Of a DNA stretch of 64,000 nucleotides, positions 44,132 through 53,064 are shown in pieces. The notes under the pieces were generated by a model that saw only the letters and a list, made by a program, of their open reading frames with translations, searched no databases and was not told where the DNA came from. Each line of letters opens with the position of its first letter. Positions within the stretch are counted from its first letter, which is position 1. This DNA is from Myxococcales bacterium (GTDB taxonomy: Bacteria; Myxococcota_A; Polyangia; Nannocystales; Nannocystaceae): positions 124,001 to 188,000 of the forward strand of contig JACKDU010000009.1 in assembly GCA_020633335.1 (NCBI GenBank). The letters are read 5' to 3'. The translations under genes and the position numbers were made by a program.

Positions 44132-45112
44132 CTAGAGCAGGTTCCGCCGGCGGAAGTAGAGGACGAAGCCGCCGGCGGTCGCCAGCATCAGGATGATCGC
44201 GAAGGGGTACCCGAGCGACCAGTGGAGCTCGGGCATGTGGTCGAAGTTCATCCCGTAGACCCCGGCGATGAAGGTGAGCGGGAGCATCACGGTCGAGATC
44301 TGGGTGAGCACCTTCATGATCTCGTTCATCCGGTTGGATGAGACCGAGAGGTAGGCGTCCATGATCGACTGGACCTGCTCGCGGAAGGACTCGACCTGAT
44401 CGACGACGTAGACGAAGTGGTCGTGGACGTCGCGGAAGAAGGCGAGCTGATCGGGCGGCACCAGCTCGCGGTGGCCGCGGGCGAGCGAGTCGAGGATGCT
44501 CTTCTGGTGGCCGAGGATCCGCCGGAGCCGGAAGATCGTCTTCTTGGCGTTGAGGATCCGGTCGAGGAGCGCGGGCGCCGGCTCCTGGATCACGTCGTCC
44601 TCGAGGCGCTCGAGGGTCTCGCCGACCTGCTCGATCACCGGGATGTAGTTGTCGACGAGGCGGTCGAGGAGGCGGTGGAAGAGGCGGGCGGCCCCCCAGC
44701 GCCCGCGGATCTGGTGATCGAGCTCCTGGTGGAGCGCGGTGATCGAGCGCATCCCCGGGGCGTGGTGCGAGACCATGAGGCGGCGGCCGACGAAGATGTC
44801 GAGCTCGCTGGTCGCGAAGTGGACCTTGTTGAGGAGGTCGAGGGTCTCGAAGTCGATCGCGTGGAGGATCACGAAGAAGTGATCGTCGTAGACGTCGAGC
44901 TTGGGGTGCCCGTAGTCGTGGAGGGTGTCCTCGATCGCCAGCGGGTGGAAGCGGAAGGCCTCGTGGAGGACCCGCGCCTCGTGCTCGGCGAGCGGCTCCT
45001 CGAGGTCGAGCCAGATCGTCACCTCCGGGTCCTCGAGGAGCGCCGGGACCTGACCGAGGTCGGCCTCGATCCGGTGCCCGTCCGCGGCGTGGAACACGTG
45101 GAGCGTGTACAT
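44132..45112 (-). CDS. corA: CorA-type magnesium/divalent cation transporter
   Basis: The 326-residue product is CorA-like: a cytoplasmic N-terminal domain (about 1-230), a long helix with KKTIFRLRRILGHQ, and two C-terminal transmembrane helices. The selectivity motif GMN appears in VYGMNF, and RRRNLL ends the protein. Family members transport Mg2+, Co2+ or Ni2+. It ends 14 bases before the convergent lipoprotein stop. Confidence 0.92.
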   Translation of the reverse strand: MYTLHVFHAADGHRIEADLGQVPALLEDPEVTIWLDLEEPLAEHEARVLHEAFRFHPLAIEDTLHDYGHPKLDVYDDHFFVILHAIDFETLDLLNKVHFATSELDIFVGRRLMVSHHAPGMRSITALHQELDHQIRGRWGAARLFHRLLDRLVDNYIPVIEQVGETLERLEDDVIQEPAPALLDRILNAKKTIFRLRRILGHQKSILDSLARGHRELVPPDQLAFFRDVHDHFVYVVDQVESFREQVQSIMDAYLSVSSNRMNEIMKVLTQISTVMLPLTFIAGVYGMNFDHMPELHWSLGYPFAIILMLATAGGFVLYFRRRNLL

Positions 45113-45128
45113 ACGCCGATGGTAACGG

Positions 45129-46442
45129 TCAGCGCGGGCGCAGCGGGACGACCTCGCCGGCGCGGAGGTGGCCGCCGAGGAGGTGGGGGAGGAGGAGGTC
45201 GCGGGCGCGTGCGAGGGTGAAGATCTCGCGCTGGCCCTCGACCAGGGCGCCGAGGAGGGGCCCCGCGAGCTCGGCGAAGGCCGCGCGGACGGCGACCGGC
45301 GGCCAGATCACCTCGAGGCGCCGCAGGTCCTTCTTGGCGACGTGGCCGAGGCCGGTGGTCTGGTGGTTGCGCGCGATCTCGACGAAGCTCCCCTGGAGGC
45401 TGCGCAGGAGCCCGTAGAGGTAGGCGCCGTCGACCCCCTCCTGGGGGATCACCTTGTAGATGTGCTGGTTGAGCCAGCCGGCGCCGCCGCCCCAGAGCGA
45501 GGTGCCGATCGAGGTCTGGGGGTTGCCGGACCAGGCGAAGAGGAGGTCGCCGTCATCGAGGTGCAGCGGGCGGCGGCCGCCGGCGGTCGACCAGCGGGTC
45601 TGGGGGCCGACGCCGCGGTGGATCTCGGCGATCTTGATCACCGGGAGGCCGACGCCGGCCTCGCTGAAGTCGCCGCTGCCGAAGGCCGCGCCGTTGCGGA
45701 ATTCGGCGATCTCGAGGATCCCGAGGTGGCGCCAACCCCGCGGAATGCCGCCCTCGAGGGTCGCCGGGAAGAGGCCGCTGGCGAGCCCGCGGAGGGTCGG
45801 GTGGTGGGGATCGCCGACCGGCTCGAAGTCGATGAACCAGGCCGCGAAGAGGAGCTCCAGGAGGCGCTCGGAGCCGGCGATGAGCCCGCGGAGCGCGGCG
45901 ATCCGGTCGTCGAGGGCGAGGAGGTGATCGACGATCTCCCGCTGCTCGGCCAGCGGCGGCACCAGGATCGGCGTCTGCCGGAGGATCCCGAGGTTGGTGT
46001 GGGGGACCCCGGTGGCGATCGTGTGGCGGTCGAGGTAGTCGAGGACCTGCGGCGAGCGGAACCAGTAGTAGACGAGCTCGGGGAGGATCTTCGCGCGGTC
46101 GCAGGTCAGCTTCATCTGGCTCTGCGAGATCACGAAGGTGTCATGGCCGAGGTCGTCGGGGATCAGGGCGACCTGGCCGACGCTCCCCCGCTGGGTGAAG
46201 ACGACGTCGCCGGGGCGGGCCTGGTTGCGGGCGAGGGCGGCGGCCTTCTCCGGCGAGACGTGGACGAAGGGGCCGCGGATGAAGCGGCCCTCGCCGTCGA
46301 AGTTGGCGCCGCGGATCACCGGCACGCCGTGATCCTGGTAGTCGGCGGAGCCGAGGTCGGAGCCGAAGGGGCCGCCGGCGATCGCCCCGGCCGCGTTGGC
46401 GGCGACCTCCTCGAGGGGGAGCTCGCGCCAGCGGCCGCTCAC
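45129..46442 (-). CDS. hsdS: Type I restriction-modification specificity subunit (HsdS)
   Basis: The 437-residue product has two target-recognition domains, each beginning with an ELPLEEVA-like or HLGILEIAEF segment, and two long helical spacers (AEQREIVDHLLALDDRIAAL is the first). HsdS defines the DNA sequence recognised by HsdM. Its start GTG overlaps the hsdM stop (GTGA), so translation is coupled. No hsdR is found in the window. Confidence 0.92.
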   Translation of the reverse strand: MSGRWRELPLEEVAANAAGAIAGGPFGSDLGSADYQDHGVPVIRGANFDGEGRFIRGPFVHVSPEKAAALARNQARPGDVVFTQRGSVGQVALIPDDLGHDTFVISQSQMKLTCDRAKILPELVYYWFRSPQVLDYLDRHTIATGVPHTNLGILRQTPILVPPLAEQREIVDHLLALDDRIAALRGLIAGSERLLELLFAAWFIDFEPVGDPHHPTLRGLASGLFPATLEGGIPRGWRHLGILEIAEFRNGAAFGSGDFSEAGVGLPVIKIAEIHRGVGPQTRWSTAGGRRPLHLDDGDLLFAWSGNPQTSIGTSLWGGGAGWLNQHIYKVIPQEGVDGAYLYGLLRSLQGSFVEIARNHQTTGLGHVAKKDLRRLEVIWPPVAVRAAFAELAGPLLGALVEGQREIFTLARARDLLLPHLLGGHLRAGEVVPLRPR

Positions 46443-48383
46443 TCGCTGAGCCTCCGGAGGAGGAGGCGGATCTTCGCCTCGAGCTCGCGGGCGTGGTCGA
46501 GGTGGCCCTCGATCGCCCGGGCGAGCGGGGCGAAGCGCTCGGCGAAGCCGCGCTCGAGATCATCGAGCTCGGGCGAGGCGCCGACGTAGTGGCCGGGCAC
46601 CAGGGTGTGGTCGTTGGCCCGGAGCTCGTCGAGGGTCACGGCCCGGCAGAAGCCCGGCTGATCGGCGTACTCGCCGGCCCCGGGCTCGCCGCGCCAGGCG
46701 TGGTAGGCGTCGACGATCCGCTCGATGTCGGCCGGCTGGAGCTCGCGGTGGACCCGATCGATCATCACGCCGAGGGCGCGGGCGTCGATGAAGAGGGTCT
46801 CGCGTCGGCGATCGCGGCGGCCGGGATCGGCCTTGTCGCGGGCGAGGAACCAGAGCGAGACCGGGATCTGGGTCGAGTAGAAGAGCTTGCCCGGGAGCGC
46901 GACCATGCAGTCGACGAGGTCGTCCTCGCAGAGCGCCCGCCGGATCTCGCCCTCGCCGGCGGTGGTCGACGACATCGCGCCGTTGGCGAGGACGAAGCCG
47001 GCGAGGCCGCGGGGCGCGAGGTGGTGGACGAAGTGCTGGACCCAGGCGTAGTTGGCGTTGTGCTCCGGCGGCAGGCCGTAGCGCCAGCGGGGATCGTTGA
47101 CCAGGCGCTCGCGCCCCCACTCGCGCGAGTTGAAGGGCGGGTTGGCGAGGACGTAGTCGGCGCGGAGTTCGGGGTGGAGATCGCGGTGGAAGGAGTCGGC
47201 GTGCTCGGGGCCGAGGTCGCAGGCGATCCCGCGGATCGCCAGGTTCATCCGGGCGAGGCGCCAGGTCGTCGGGTTCGACTCCTGGCCGAAGATCCTGATG
47301 TCGCCGGGGCGGCCGCCGTGCTCCTCGAGGAAGCGCTCGCTCTGGACGAAGAGGCCGCCGGAGCCGCAGGCGGGGTCGTAGACCGTGCCGCGGAAGGGGG
47401 CGAGCATCGCCACCAGGAGCTCGACGACGCTCCGCGGGGTGTAGAACTGGCCGCCGTTCTTGCCCTCGGCGGCGGCGAAGGAGGTCAGGAAGTACTCGTA
47501 GACCCGGCCGAGGACGTCGCGCGCGCGGTCCTCGGGGGCGCCGAGGCCGATCGTCCCGACCAGGAGGACGAGCTCGCCGAGGCGCTCGCGGTCGAGGTCG
47601 AGGCGCTCGTAGTGGCGCGGCAGGACCCCGCGGAGGCTCGGGTTCGCCCGCTCGATCGCCCCCATCGCTGCGTCGATCATCGCCCCGATCGTCGCTGAGG
47701 TCGCGTGGCCGGCGAGGGTCGCCCAGCGGGCGGCGACGGGGACGAAGAAGGTCGCGCCCGGCGGCGGGTCCTCGCCCCCCGGGCCGCGGGCGGCCTCGAA
47801 GGCGTCGGAGATGTACTTGAGGAAGATCAGGCCGAGGACGACGTGCTTGTACTCGGCCGCGTCCATGTTGTTGCGGAGCTTGTCGGCCGCCTGCCAGAGC
47901 TTGGCTTCGAAGCCGAGCTCGCCGCGGACCTCGGTGGTCCGGGGCGCGCGCGGGCGACGGCCGCGGCGGGGACGGGCGGGCTCGCTCGGCGGCGGCGGGG
48001 GCGGGGGCGCGGCCGCCCGGGGGATTGGCGGCCGGCCCGAGCTCGCCGCCGCGGAGGAGCGGGAGCGGCTGCTGGGCCTGGGCCTCGCCGTCGGAGACCA
48101 CCTGAAGGTAGGCGCGCGCCGGTCCGAGGAGGCGATCGAGGAGCTCATCCTTGGTCCGCGCGCGGGGATCGACGCCGAGCACCTTGCAGAGGCTGCGGAG
48201 CTCGGCGAGGCGGAGCTCGGCGAGGAGCGCCCGGAGATCGGCGCGGGGGAGGGCGGCGACCAGCCCGATCACCTCGGGCCGCGGCGCGCTCTCGCTGATC
48301 TTGAGGCCGCGGCGGCGGACCAGCTCCAGGAGCCGGGGGTGGCTGAGGACCTCGAGGATCGCGCGGGGGCTCGGGCGGCTCAT
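46439..48383 (-). pseudogene. hsdM: Type I DNA methyltransferase subunit (HsdM), N-terminal domain out of frame
   Basis: Downstream of about 47960 the frame ending at 46439 encodes HsdM: ELGFEAKLWQAADKLR at the N terminus, NNMDAAEYKHVVLGLIFLKYISDAF, SAM-binding DPACGSGG and the catalytic NPPF in VLANPPFNSREWG. A 90-residue N-terminal domain (RAILEVLSHPRLLELVRRRGL, LCKVLGVDPRARTKDELLDRLLG) lies in another frame from ATG 48383. Pro-rich linker DNA with runs of C near 47960-48050 contains the switch; dropping one base yields a 647-residue protein. A shorter HsdM may still be made. It methylates adenine in DNA; no HsdR is encoded here. Confidence 0.8.
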
Positions 48384-48415
48384 GGGCGGCGAGATCTCGG
48401 GCTATGAATGAAGCG

Positions 48416-48455
48416 ACGCCCAAGATGGCGCCCTCGCGGGCTCCATCCTGGGCGT
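48416..48455. terminator. Terminator after rpsI
   Basis: ACGCCCA and GATGG with GCCC (48416-48433) pair with GGGC, CCATC and TGGGCGT (48438-48455), with single mismatches. On the - strand it lies after the rpsI stop at 48482 and is followed by CTTCATTCAT, a weak T-rich stretch. Confidence 0.6.
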
Positions 48456-48481
48456 TCTCTTCGGCCCTGCGGGCGCAAGGG

Positions 48482-48880
48482 CTAGCGCTTGGAGAACTGG
48501 AAGCGAGCGCGGGCGCCCTTGCGGCCGTACTTCTTGCGCTCGGCCTTCCGGGGGTCGCGGGTGAGGTAGCCGGCGGCCTTGAGCGGCTCGCGGTGCTCCT
48601 CGGCGACGCGCAGGAGGGCGCGGGCGATCCCGAGGCGGATCGCGCCGGCCTGGCCCGAGAGACCGCCGCCACGCGCGGTGCACCACACGTCGTACTTCTC
48701 GCGGGTGCCGGTGGCGTTGAGCGGCTGCTCGACCAGCTTCATGTTGGTCGCGCGGCCGAGGTAGCCCTCCGCGTCGCGACGGTTGATCATGATCGAGCCC
48801 TCACCGGGGAGGAGCCAGACGCGGGCGACCGCGGTCTTGCGGCGGCCGGTGGCGTAGAACTTCATCGTATCCTTGGCCAT
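48482..48880 (-). CDS. rpsI: 30S ribosomal protein S9
   Basis: The product (132 residues from ATG 48880) is S9: FYATGRRKTAVARVWL at the N terminus, then GGLSGQAGAIRLGIARAL, and the universal C terminus RARFQFSKR. The tail contacts tRNA in the P site. Start is uncertain: GTG 48889 overlaps the rplM stop (GTGA), and ATG 48865 has AAGGA in front. It forms an operon with rplM, as in most bacteria. Confidence 0.97.
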   Translation of the reverse strand: MAKDTMKFYATGRRKTAVARVWLLPGEGSIMINRRDAEGYLGRATNMKLVEQPLNATGTREKYDVWCTARGGGLSGQAGAIRLGIARALLRVAEEHREPLKAAGYLTRDPRKAERKKYGRKGARARFQFSKR

Positions 48881-48885
48881 GGATC

Positions 48886-49323
48886 TCACGTGTAGCTGAG
48901 GGTGAAGGGCTTGGGCTGCTGGGCGCCGTGGGGGTGCTCGGTGCCGGCGTAGACCTTGAGCTTGCGGTAGGTCGCGCGCCCGAGCGGCCCGCGCGGGAGC
49001 ATCCGGCGGACGGCGATCTTGATCAGCTCCTCGGGCTTGGCGGCGAGCATCTGCCGCGCGCTGCGGCTCTTGATGCTGCCCATGTACCCCGAGTGGCGGT
49101 GGTACATCTTGTTGTCGAGCTTGCGCCCGGTCAGCTTCACCTTCTCGGCGTTGACGATGATGACGAAGTCACCGACGTCCGCGTGCGGGGTGAAGGTGGC
49201 CTTGTGCTTGCCACGGAGGAGGCTGGCGATTTGCGAGGCCGCGCGACCGAGGGTCTGGCCCTCGAGGTCGACGACGAGCCAATCGCGTTGGATCTCGGCG
49301 GTGGTGGGGTAGTGCGTACCCAT
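48886..49323 (-). CDS. rplM: 50S ribosomal protein L13
   Basis: The 145-residue product aligns throughout with L13: RDWLVVDLEGQTLGR near the start, TFTPHADVGDFVIIVNA, and GPLGRATYRKLKVYAG near the end. ATG 49323 gives the usual length. It is the first gene of the rplM-rpsI operon. A strong promoter lies so close that the leader would be only a few bases, and no ribosome site is visible. Confidence 0.97.
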   Translation of the reverse strand: MGTHYPTTAEIQRDWLVVDLEGQTLGRAASQIASLLRGKHKATFTPHADVGDFVIIVNAEKVKLTGRKLDNKMYHRHSGYMGSIKSRSARQMLAAKPEELIKIAVRRMLPRGPLGRATYRKLKVYAGTEHPHGAQQPKPFTLSYT

Positions 49324-49634
49324 GGGAAGCGGAGGGATACGCGAGCCTTTTCACCCTGTCAAGCACCGACGCGCGGCGCTTTGGGGCCGCAGATCCGCGA
49401 CGCAGGGGCCGTTTTGGCGCGGCGGCGTCGGCGCGCCGGGCCTCGGGGAGCGACGGGTGAGGATTCTACCAGGGATCGCTCCTCTCGCTCCACCCCTTGG
49501 CCCGGCGATCGCCGGCCCCCGGCGCGGGTGATCGCCGGCCTGGGAGGGGACCCTCGTGGAGGTCGGCGCCCGCCCGGCCCGACCCCGCGTCAGGCTGGGC
49601 GCCGCCCCGGGAAACGGCCATACTTCCCGCTCCC
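49324..49634. other. Intergenic region between divergent rplM and response-regulator genes
   Basis: About 311 bases. The first 40 hold the rplM promoter. The middle has no recognisable feature; the GC-rich last 120 bases, which are open in the + frame upstream of the regulator, show no conserved protein and seem to be untranslated leader. Confidence 0.5.
49334..49362 (-). promoter_or_regulatory. rplM promoter
   Basis: On the - strand TTGACA (49362-49357) and TATCCC (49339-49334) are separated by 17 bases: a consensus -35 with good spacing. The -10 lies only 10 bases from ATG 49323, so initiation would leave a leader of about 4 bases or none. Confidence 0.7.
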
Positions 49635-50543
49635 GTGGCTGCTCCCCCGCCGATCTCCGGGACGATCCTCGTCGCCGACGACTCCGCCGGAGATCGCGCC
49701 GCCGCCCGGTCGATCCTCGAGGAGGCCGGCTACAAGGTCGTCGAGGCGGTCGACGGCAACCAGGCCCTCGAGCTCACCAACCGCGAGGCCCCCGACCTGG
49801 TGATCCTCGACGTGGTGATGCCGAAGATCGGCGGCCTCGAGGCCTGCCGGATCCTCAAGGCCCAGACCCAGGGCACCTACCTCCCGGTCCTGATGGTCAG
49901 CACCCGCTCGAGCGTCGCCGCCCGGGTCGAGGGGCTCCGCTCGGGCGCCGACGACTACCTCGGCAAGCCCTACGACCCGACCGAGCTCGCCGCCCGGGTC
50001 GACGTGCTCCTGCGGACGCGGGCCGCGTTCACCGCCCAGGCCCGGCGAAACGGGGCCCCGGCGGCGAACGAGCGGCGCCCGGCCGAGCGGATCGCCGCCC
50101 GCGAGGCGCCGACCTCGTCCGAGATCCGCGAGGCGATGGCCGAGGAGCTCGCCCGCGCCGGCCGCTACAACGACCCGCTGGCGCTCCTCCGGATCGCCGC
50201 GAGCCGGCCGCTCGCCGACGAGCGCCTGGCGACGATCGTCCGCCGCGGGCTCCGGCGGATCGATCTCGTCGACGTCGGCGGCGGCGAGGCGACCCTCCTC
50301 CTCCCCGACACCCACTTCCCGGGGGCGCTCGCGGTCGCCGAGCGGATCGTCCGCGGCGGCCGCAAGGAGGGGGTCGCGGTCAACGTCGGCGTCTCCTTCT
50401 TCCCGCACCGCGACACGACCTCGTTCCCCGACATGGTCGAGCACGCGGGGGTCGCCCTCGCCGAGGCCCGCCAGGCCGGCGGCGGGACGATCTGCCTCTA
50501 CCAGCACCAGGGATACCTCTACGCCCCGTCTGACCAGGAGTGA
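49635..50543 (+). CDS. Response regulator with degenerate GGDEF-like output domain
   Basis: The 302-residue product has a receiver domain (about 9-128): acidic pocket D15/D16, phosphorylated D59 (VILDVVMPK) and K111 (GKPYD). A C-terminal domain resembles GGDEF (VDVGGGEATLLLPDTHFPGA and VAERIVRGGRKEGVAVNVGVS), but the GG[DE]EF loop reads GGGEA, so diguanylate cyclase activity is unlikely. It may be a c-di-GMP-related sensor or scaffold. GTG 49635 precedes the conserved domain. It ends 6 bases from the NAD kinase start, so the genes are probably cotranscribed. Confidence 0.82.
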   Translation: MAAPPPISGTILVADDSAGDRAAARSILEEAGYKVVEAVDGNQALELTNREAPDLVILDVVMPKIGGLEACRILKAQTQGTYLPVLMVSTRSSVAARVEGLRSGADDYLGKPYDPTELAARVDVLLRTRAAFTAQARRNGAPAANERRPAERIAAREAPTSSEIREAMAEELARAGRYNDPLALLRIAASRPLADERLATIVRRGLRRIDLVDVGGGEATLLLPDTHFPGALAVAERIVRGGRKEGVAVNVGVSFFPHRDTTSFPDMVEHAGVALAEARQAGGGTICLYQHQGYLYAPSDQE

Positions 50544-50549
50544 GCAATT

Positions 50550-51449
50550 ATGAGCGCCGACGAGCGGTCGATCGCCGGGGTCGCCTCGGTCCTTCTATAT
50601 CCCCGCGAGGACGGGAAGGGCTGGGCGTCGACCCGCGAGGCGGCGGAGTGGCTGCGGGAGCGCGGGATCGCGGTGATCCTGCCGAAGCCGCTCTGCACGA
50701 GCTGGCGCGACCGGCCGGAGGGGGCGCTCCTCCTCCGGCGCAACGAGAGCCGCGGGCGGGTCGATCTCGTGATCGCCCTCGGCGGCGACGGCACCCTCCT
50801 GCGGGCGAGCCGCTGGGCGGCGGCGATCGACGTCCCGGTGGTCGGGGTCAACCTCGGCGACCTCGGCTTCCTCTCGGCCTTCGGCGGCGATCAGATCAGC
50901 GAGTGCCTGGAGGCGGTGGTCGGCGGCCACCTCCGCTGGGAGCCGCGGCTGCGCATGCGGGTCGAGGTCCGCCGCGACGGCCAGGTGCTGACCTCCGACT
51001 TCGCCTGCAACGACGCCTACATCAAGCACGGCGACAACCCGCGCCTCCTCTCGCTGACCACCGAGGTCGGCGGCCAGGTGATGGCGAACTACAAGGCCGA
51101 CGGCCTGATCATCTGCACGCCGATGGGCTCGACCGCCTACAACCTCGCCGCCGGCGGGCCGATCGTCGGCCCCGGGACCGAGGTCCTGACGATCACGCCG
51201 ATCTGCCCCCACAGCCTGACGCATCGGCCGGTGGTGGTCGCGGCCGGGGCCGAGATCCTGATCACCTACGCCGGGCCCGCCGACACCGCGGCCGCCTTCC
51301 TGACGGTCGACGGCCAGCGCTCGGTCGCCCTCCAGCTCGGCGACGTGGTCGCGATCGCCTGCGATCCGCCGCCGCTCAAGCTGGTGCCGCCGGATCACAA
51401 CGTCTTCCACGTGCTGGCGACCAAGCTCGGCTGGTCCGGGCCCCGCTAG
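50550..51449 (+). CDS. nadK: NAD kinase
   Basis: The 299-residue product has the NAD-kinase hallmark GGDG (78-81 in ALGGDGTLLRA), the ND of CNDAYIKHG, and GSTAYNLAAGGPIVGP near the C terminus. It phosphorylates NAD to NADP. AGGAG at 50536-50540, inside the response regulator's last codons, precedes the ATG by nine bases. Confidence 0.95.
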   Translation: MSADERSIAGVASVLLYPREDGKGWASTREAAEWLRERGIAVILPKPLCTSWRDRPEGALLLRRNESRGRVDLVIALGGDGTLLRASRWAAAIDVPVVGVNLGDLGFLSAFGGDQISECLEAVVGGHLRWEPRLRMRVEVRRDGQVLTSDFACNDAYIKHGDNPRLLSLTTEVGGQVMANYKADGLIICTPMGSTAYNLAAGGPIVGPGTEVLTITPICPHSLTHRPVVVAAGAEILITYAGPADTAAAFLTVDGQRSVALQLGDVVAIACDPPPLKLVPPDHNVFHVLATKLGWSGPR

Positions 51450-51469
51450 GGCGGGCGCATTAAAGAGGT

Positions 51470-51505
51470 ACGGGAGGCCATGTCCGATGGGACATGACCT
51501 CCCGT
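51470..51505. terminator. Bidirectional terminator hairpin
   Basis: ACGGGAGG, CATGTCC (51470-51485) pair with GGACATG and CCTCCCGT (51490-51505), 15 of 16 pairs. It lies between nadK and the convergent RNA ligase gene. No T tract is visible. The core GGCCATGTC recalls the terminator at 14982. Confidence 0.65.
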
Positions 51506-51528
51506 GCGCGCGAGATCGCGCTGGCCGC

Positions 51529-52620
51529 CTAGTTGTGCTCGGTGCCCCCCTTGCGGAGGAGGTAGCGCTCGGAGACGCTCTTGAGCTGGACCCGGCCGAG
51601 CTCGGGGTGGTGGCGCTCGATCTGCGGGCGCATGACGATGCCCTCGCGGATGTGGAGGCCGCTCCCCGAGACGGTCTCGCGGCCGTCGGTGTGCTCGCGC
51701 ATCACCTCGCGGCTGAAGGGGCCGCGGTAGAGGATCGGCACCCGCGGGAGGTCGAGCGCGGCGCAGGCCGCGTCGAGCTCGCCGTCCGAGAGGTAGCCGC
51801 CCTGGCCGAACCAGCCGGTGTAGGCGTCGAAGACCCGGAAGCCGAGGCCCCGATCGCGGTCGGTGCGGGCGCCGTAGCCGAGGTCCTGGACGCCGGCGCC
51901 GAAGACCTCGCCGAGGACGAAGACCGGCGCGCCGGCGGCCAGGGTCGCCTTGAAGGCGTCGCTGATCCGCCGCTCGACCTCGAGGTGGCGGGCCACCCGG
52001 AGGTAGAGGTTGTCGCGGTTCTCCGGCGCCTCCGGCAGGAACGCGAGGCCCTTCGACGCGAGGCCCTTGGACGAGACCACCAGGCGCCCCTCGGGGCCGG
52101 CCGCGCCCTCGGGGAGGAGCGCGAGCTGGCACCAGGTGCCGTGGATCTTCTCGGTGAAGACCACGGCCTCGCCGTCGACGAGGACGTCGGGGTACGCCTT
52201 GAAGTTCTCGATGTCGTAGCGGGCGCAGCGATCGAGGCCGGCGGGGTAGACCTGGCCGTTCATGGTCGAGGGGACAGGCGGCTCCCACTTGACGATCCCG
52301 AGCTCGGCGGCGACGTCATCGCCCTCGGACCAGCCGGCGCGGGCCTCGAGGACGAGGCCCTGCGAGAGGACCCCGCGGAGCTTGATCGCCTTGACGCGGT
52401 TCGCGTCCTTGCCCGCGAGCCTGCCGCGGAGGCCCATCGCCTCGAGGAGCGGGTCAGGGACCAGCGCCTGCTCGGGGATGTAGGCGACCAGATCTCCGGT
52501 TGCGAATTGCCCCTTGCGGACGATCGAGCGGTAGTCGCCCACCCGGGCGATCTCGAGGGCGTCGGCGTTGTCGTGGGGCTCGATGGTCACGCGGACCACA
52601 CGGATGGCGAAGGTCGACAT
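51529..52620 (-). CDS. RNA ligase, DraRnl-like
   Basis: The 363-residue product has an OB-like N-terminal region and an RNA-ligase catalytic core. Nucleotidyltransferase motif I reads EKIHGT (K158 expected to be AMP-linked). Motif IV appears as EGIVMRP and motif V as LKSVSERYLL. This fits the Deinococcus RnlA (DRB0094) family, which seals nicks in RNA and is thought to act in RNA repair. It lies convergent to nadK, with no RNA repair operon around it. ATG 52620 starts the conserved part. Confidence 0.82.
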   Translation of the reverse strand: MSTFAIRVVRVTIEPHDNADALEIARVGDYRSIVRKGQFATGDLVAYIPEQALVPDPLLEAMGLRGRLAGKDANRVKAIKLRGVLSQGLVLEARAGWSEGDDVAAELGIVKWEPPVPSTMNGQVYPAGLDRCARYDIENFKAYPDVLVDGEAVVFTEKIHGTWCQLALLPEGAAGPEGRLVVSSKGLASKGLAFLPEAPENRDNLYLRVARHLEVERRISDAFKATLAAGAPVFVLGEVFGAGVQDLGYGARTDRDRGLGFRVFDAYTGWFGQGGYLSDGELDAACAALDLPRVPILYRGPFSREVMREHTDGRETVSGSGLHIREGIVMRPQIERHHPELGRVQLKSVSERYLLRKGGTEHN

Positions 52621-53064
52621 TGGTTCACCTTGCTTTCTGGTCAGGCGGGCAGCGGGAGCGGGCCCTTCCCCCCGCGCTGCCCGATCCGCGGGGGAGGCCC
52701 TCGGCGCCGGCTCGTCGCGTCGGAGGAGCGGGGGCGCGGAGGTTGGTTTCGGCGGCGCAGCACGTCGCTGCGCGGGGCCGGCGAGGGGGCGGCGGCCGGC
52801 GCTCTAGCGCTCGCAGGGGGCCAAACGCGCCTCTGCGAGCCCGGCCGACGCCGCCGACAATTGCCGCCCGGCCGCGTCCGATGCGGGCGGCGGTGGCGAT
52901 GTCATCGCGGTGTGGAGGCTTGAAGAGGACACGGCTGACCTTTGGGGCAGCGCATCCTAGGCGAGGGCCCGAGGGCCGTCAAGCGGCGCGGCGCAGCGCG
53001 CCTTCGGGCGAGCGTACGCGCGCGCGTTCGAACGATCGATCGAGATCGAGGCGCGGCCTGACGC
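52621..53064. other. Gene-free region upstream of the RNA ligase
   Basis: About 444 bases with no convincing gene. Near the RNA ligase start, CGGGCAGCG (52646-52654) pairs with CGCTGCCCG (52675-52683) and could form a hairpin in its 5' leader. The rest is GC-rich and shows no recognisable element; open frames have no protein-like pattern. Confidence 0.4.

Noticed and set aside
46439..51449. The HsdM/HsdS pair together with the RNA ligase as one defence locus
   Set aside because: Ribosomal protein genes, a response regulator and nadK separate them, and they lie in different transcription units.
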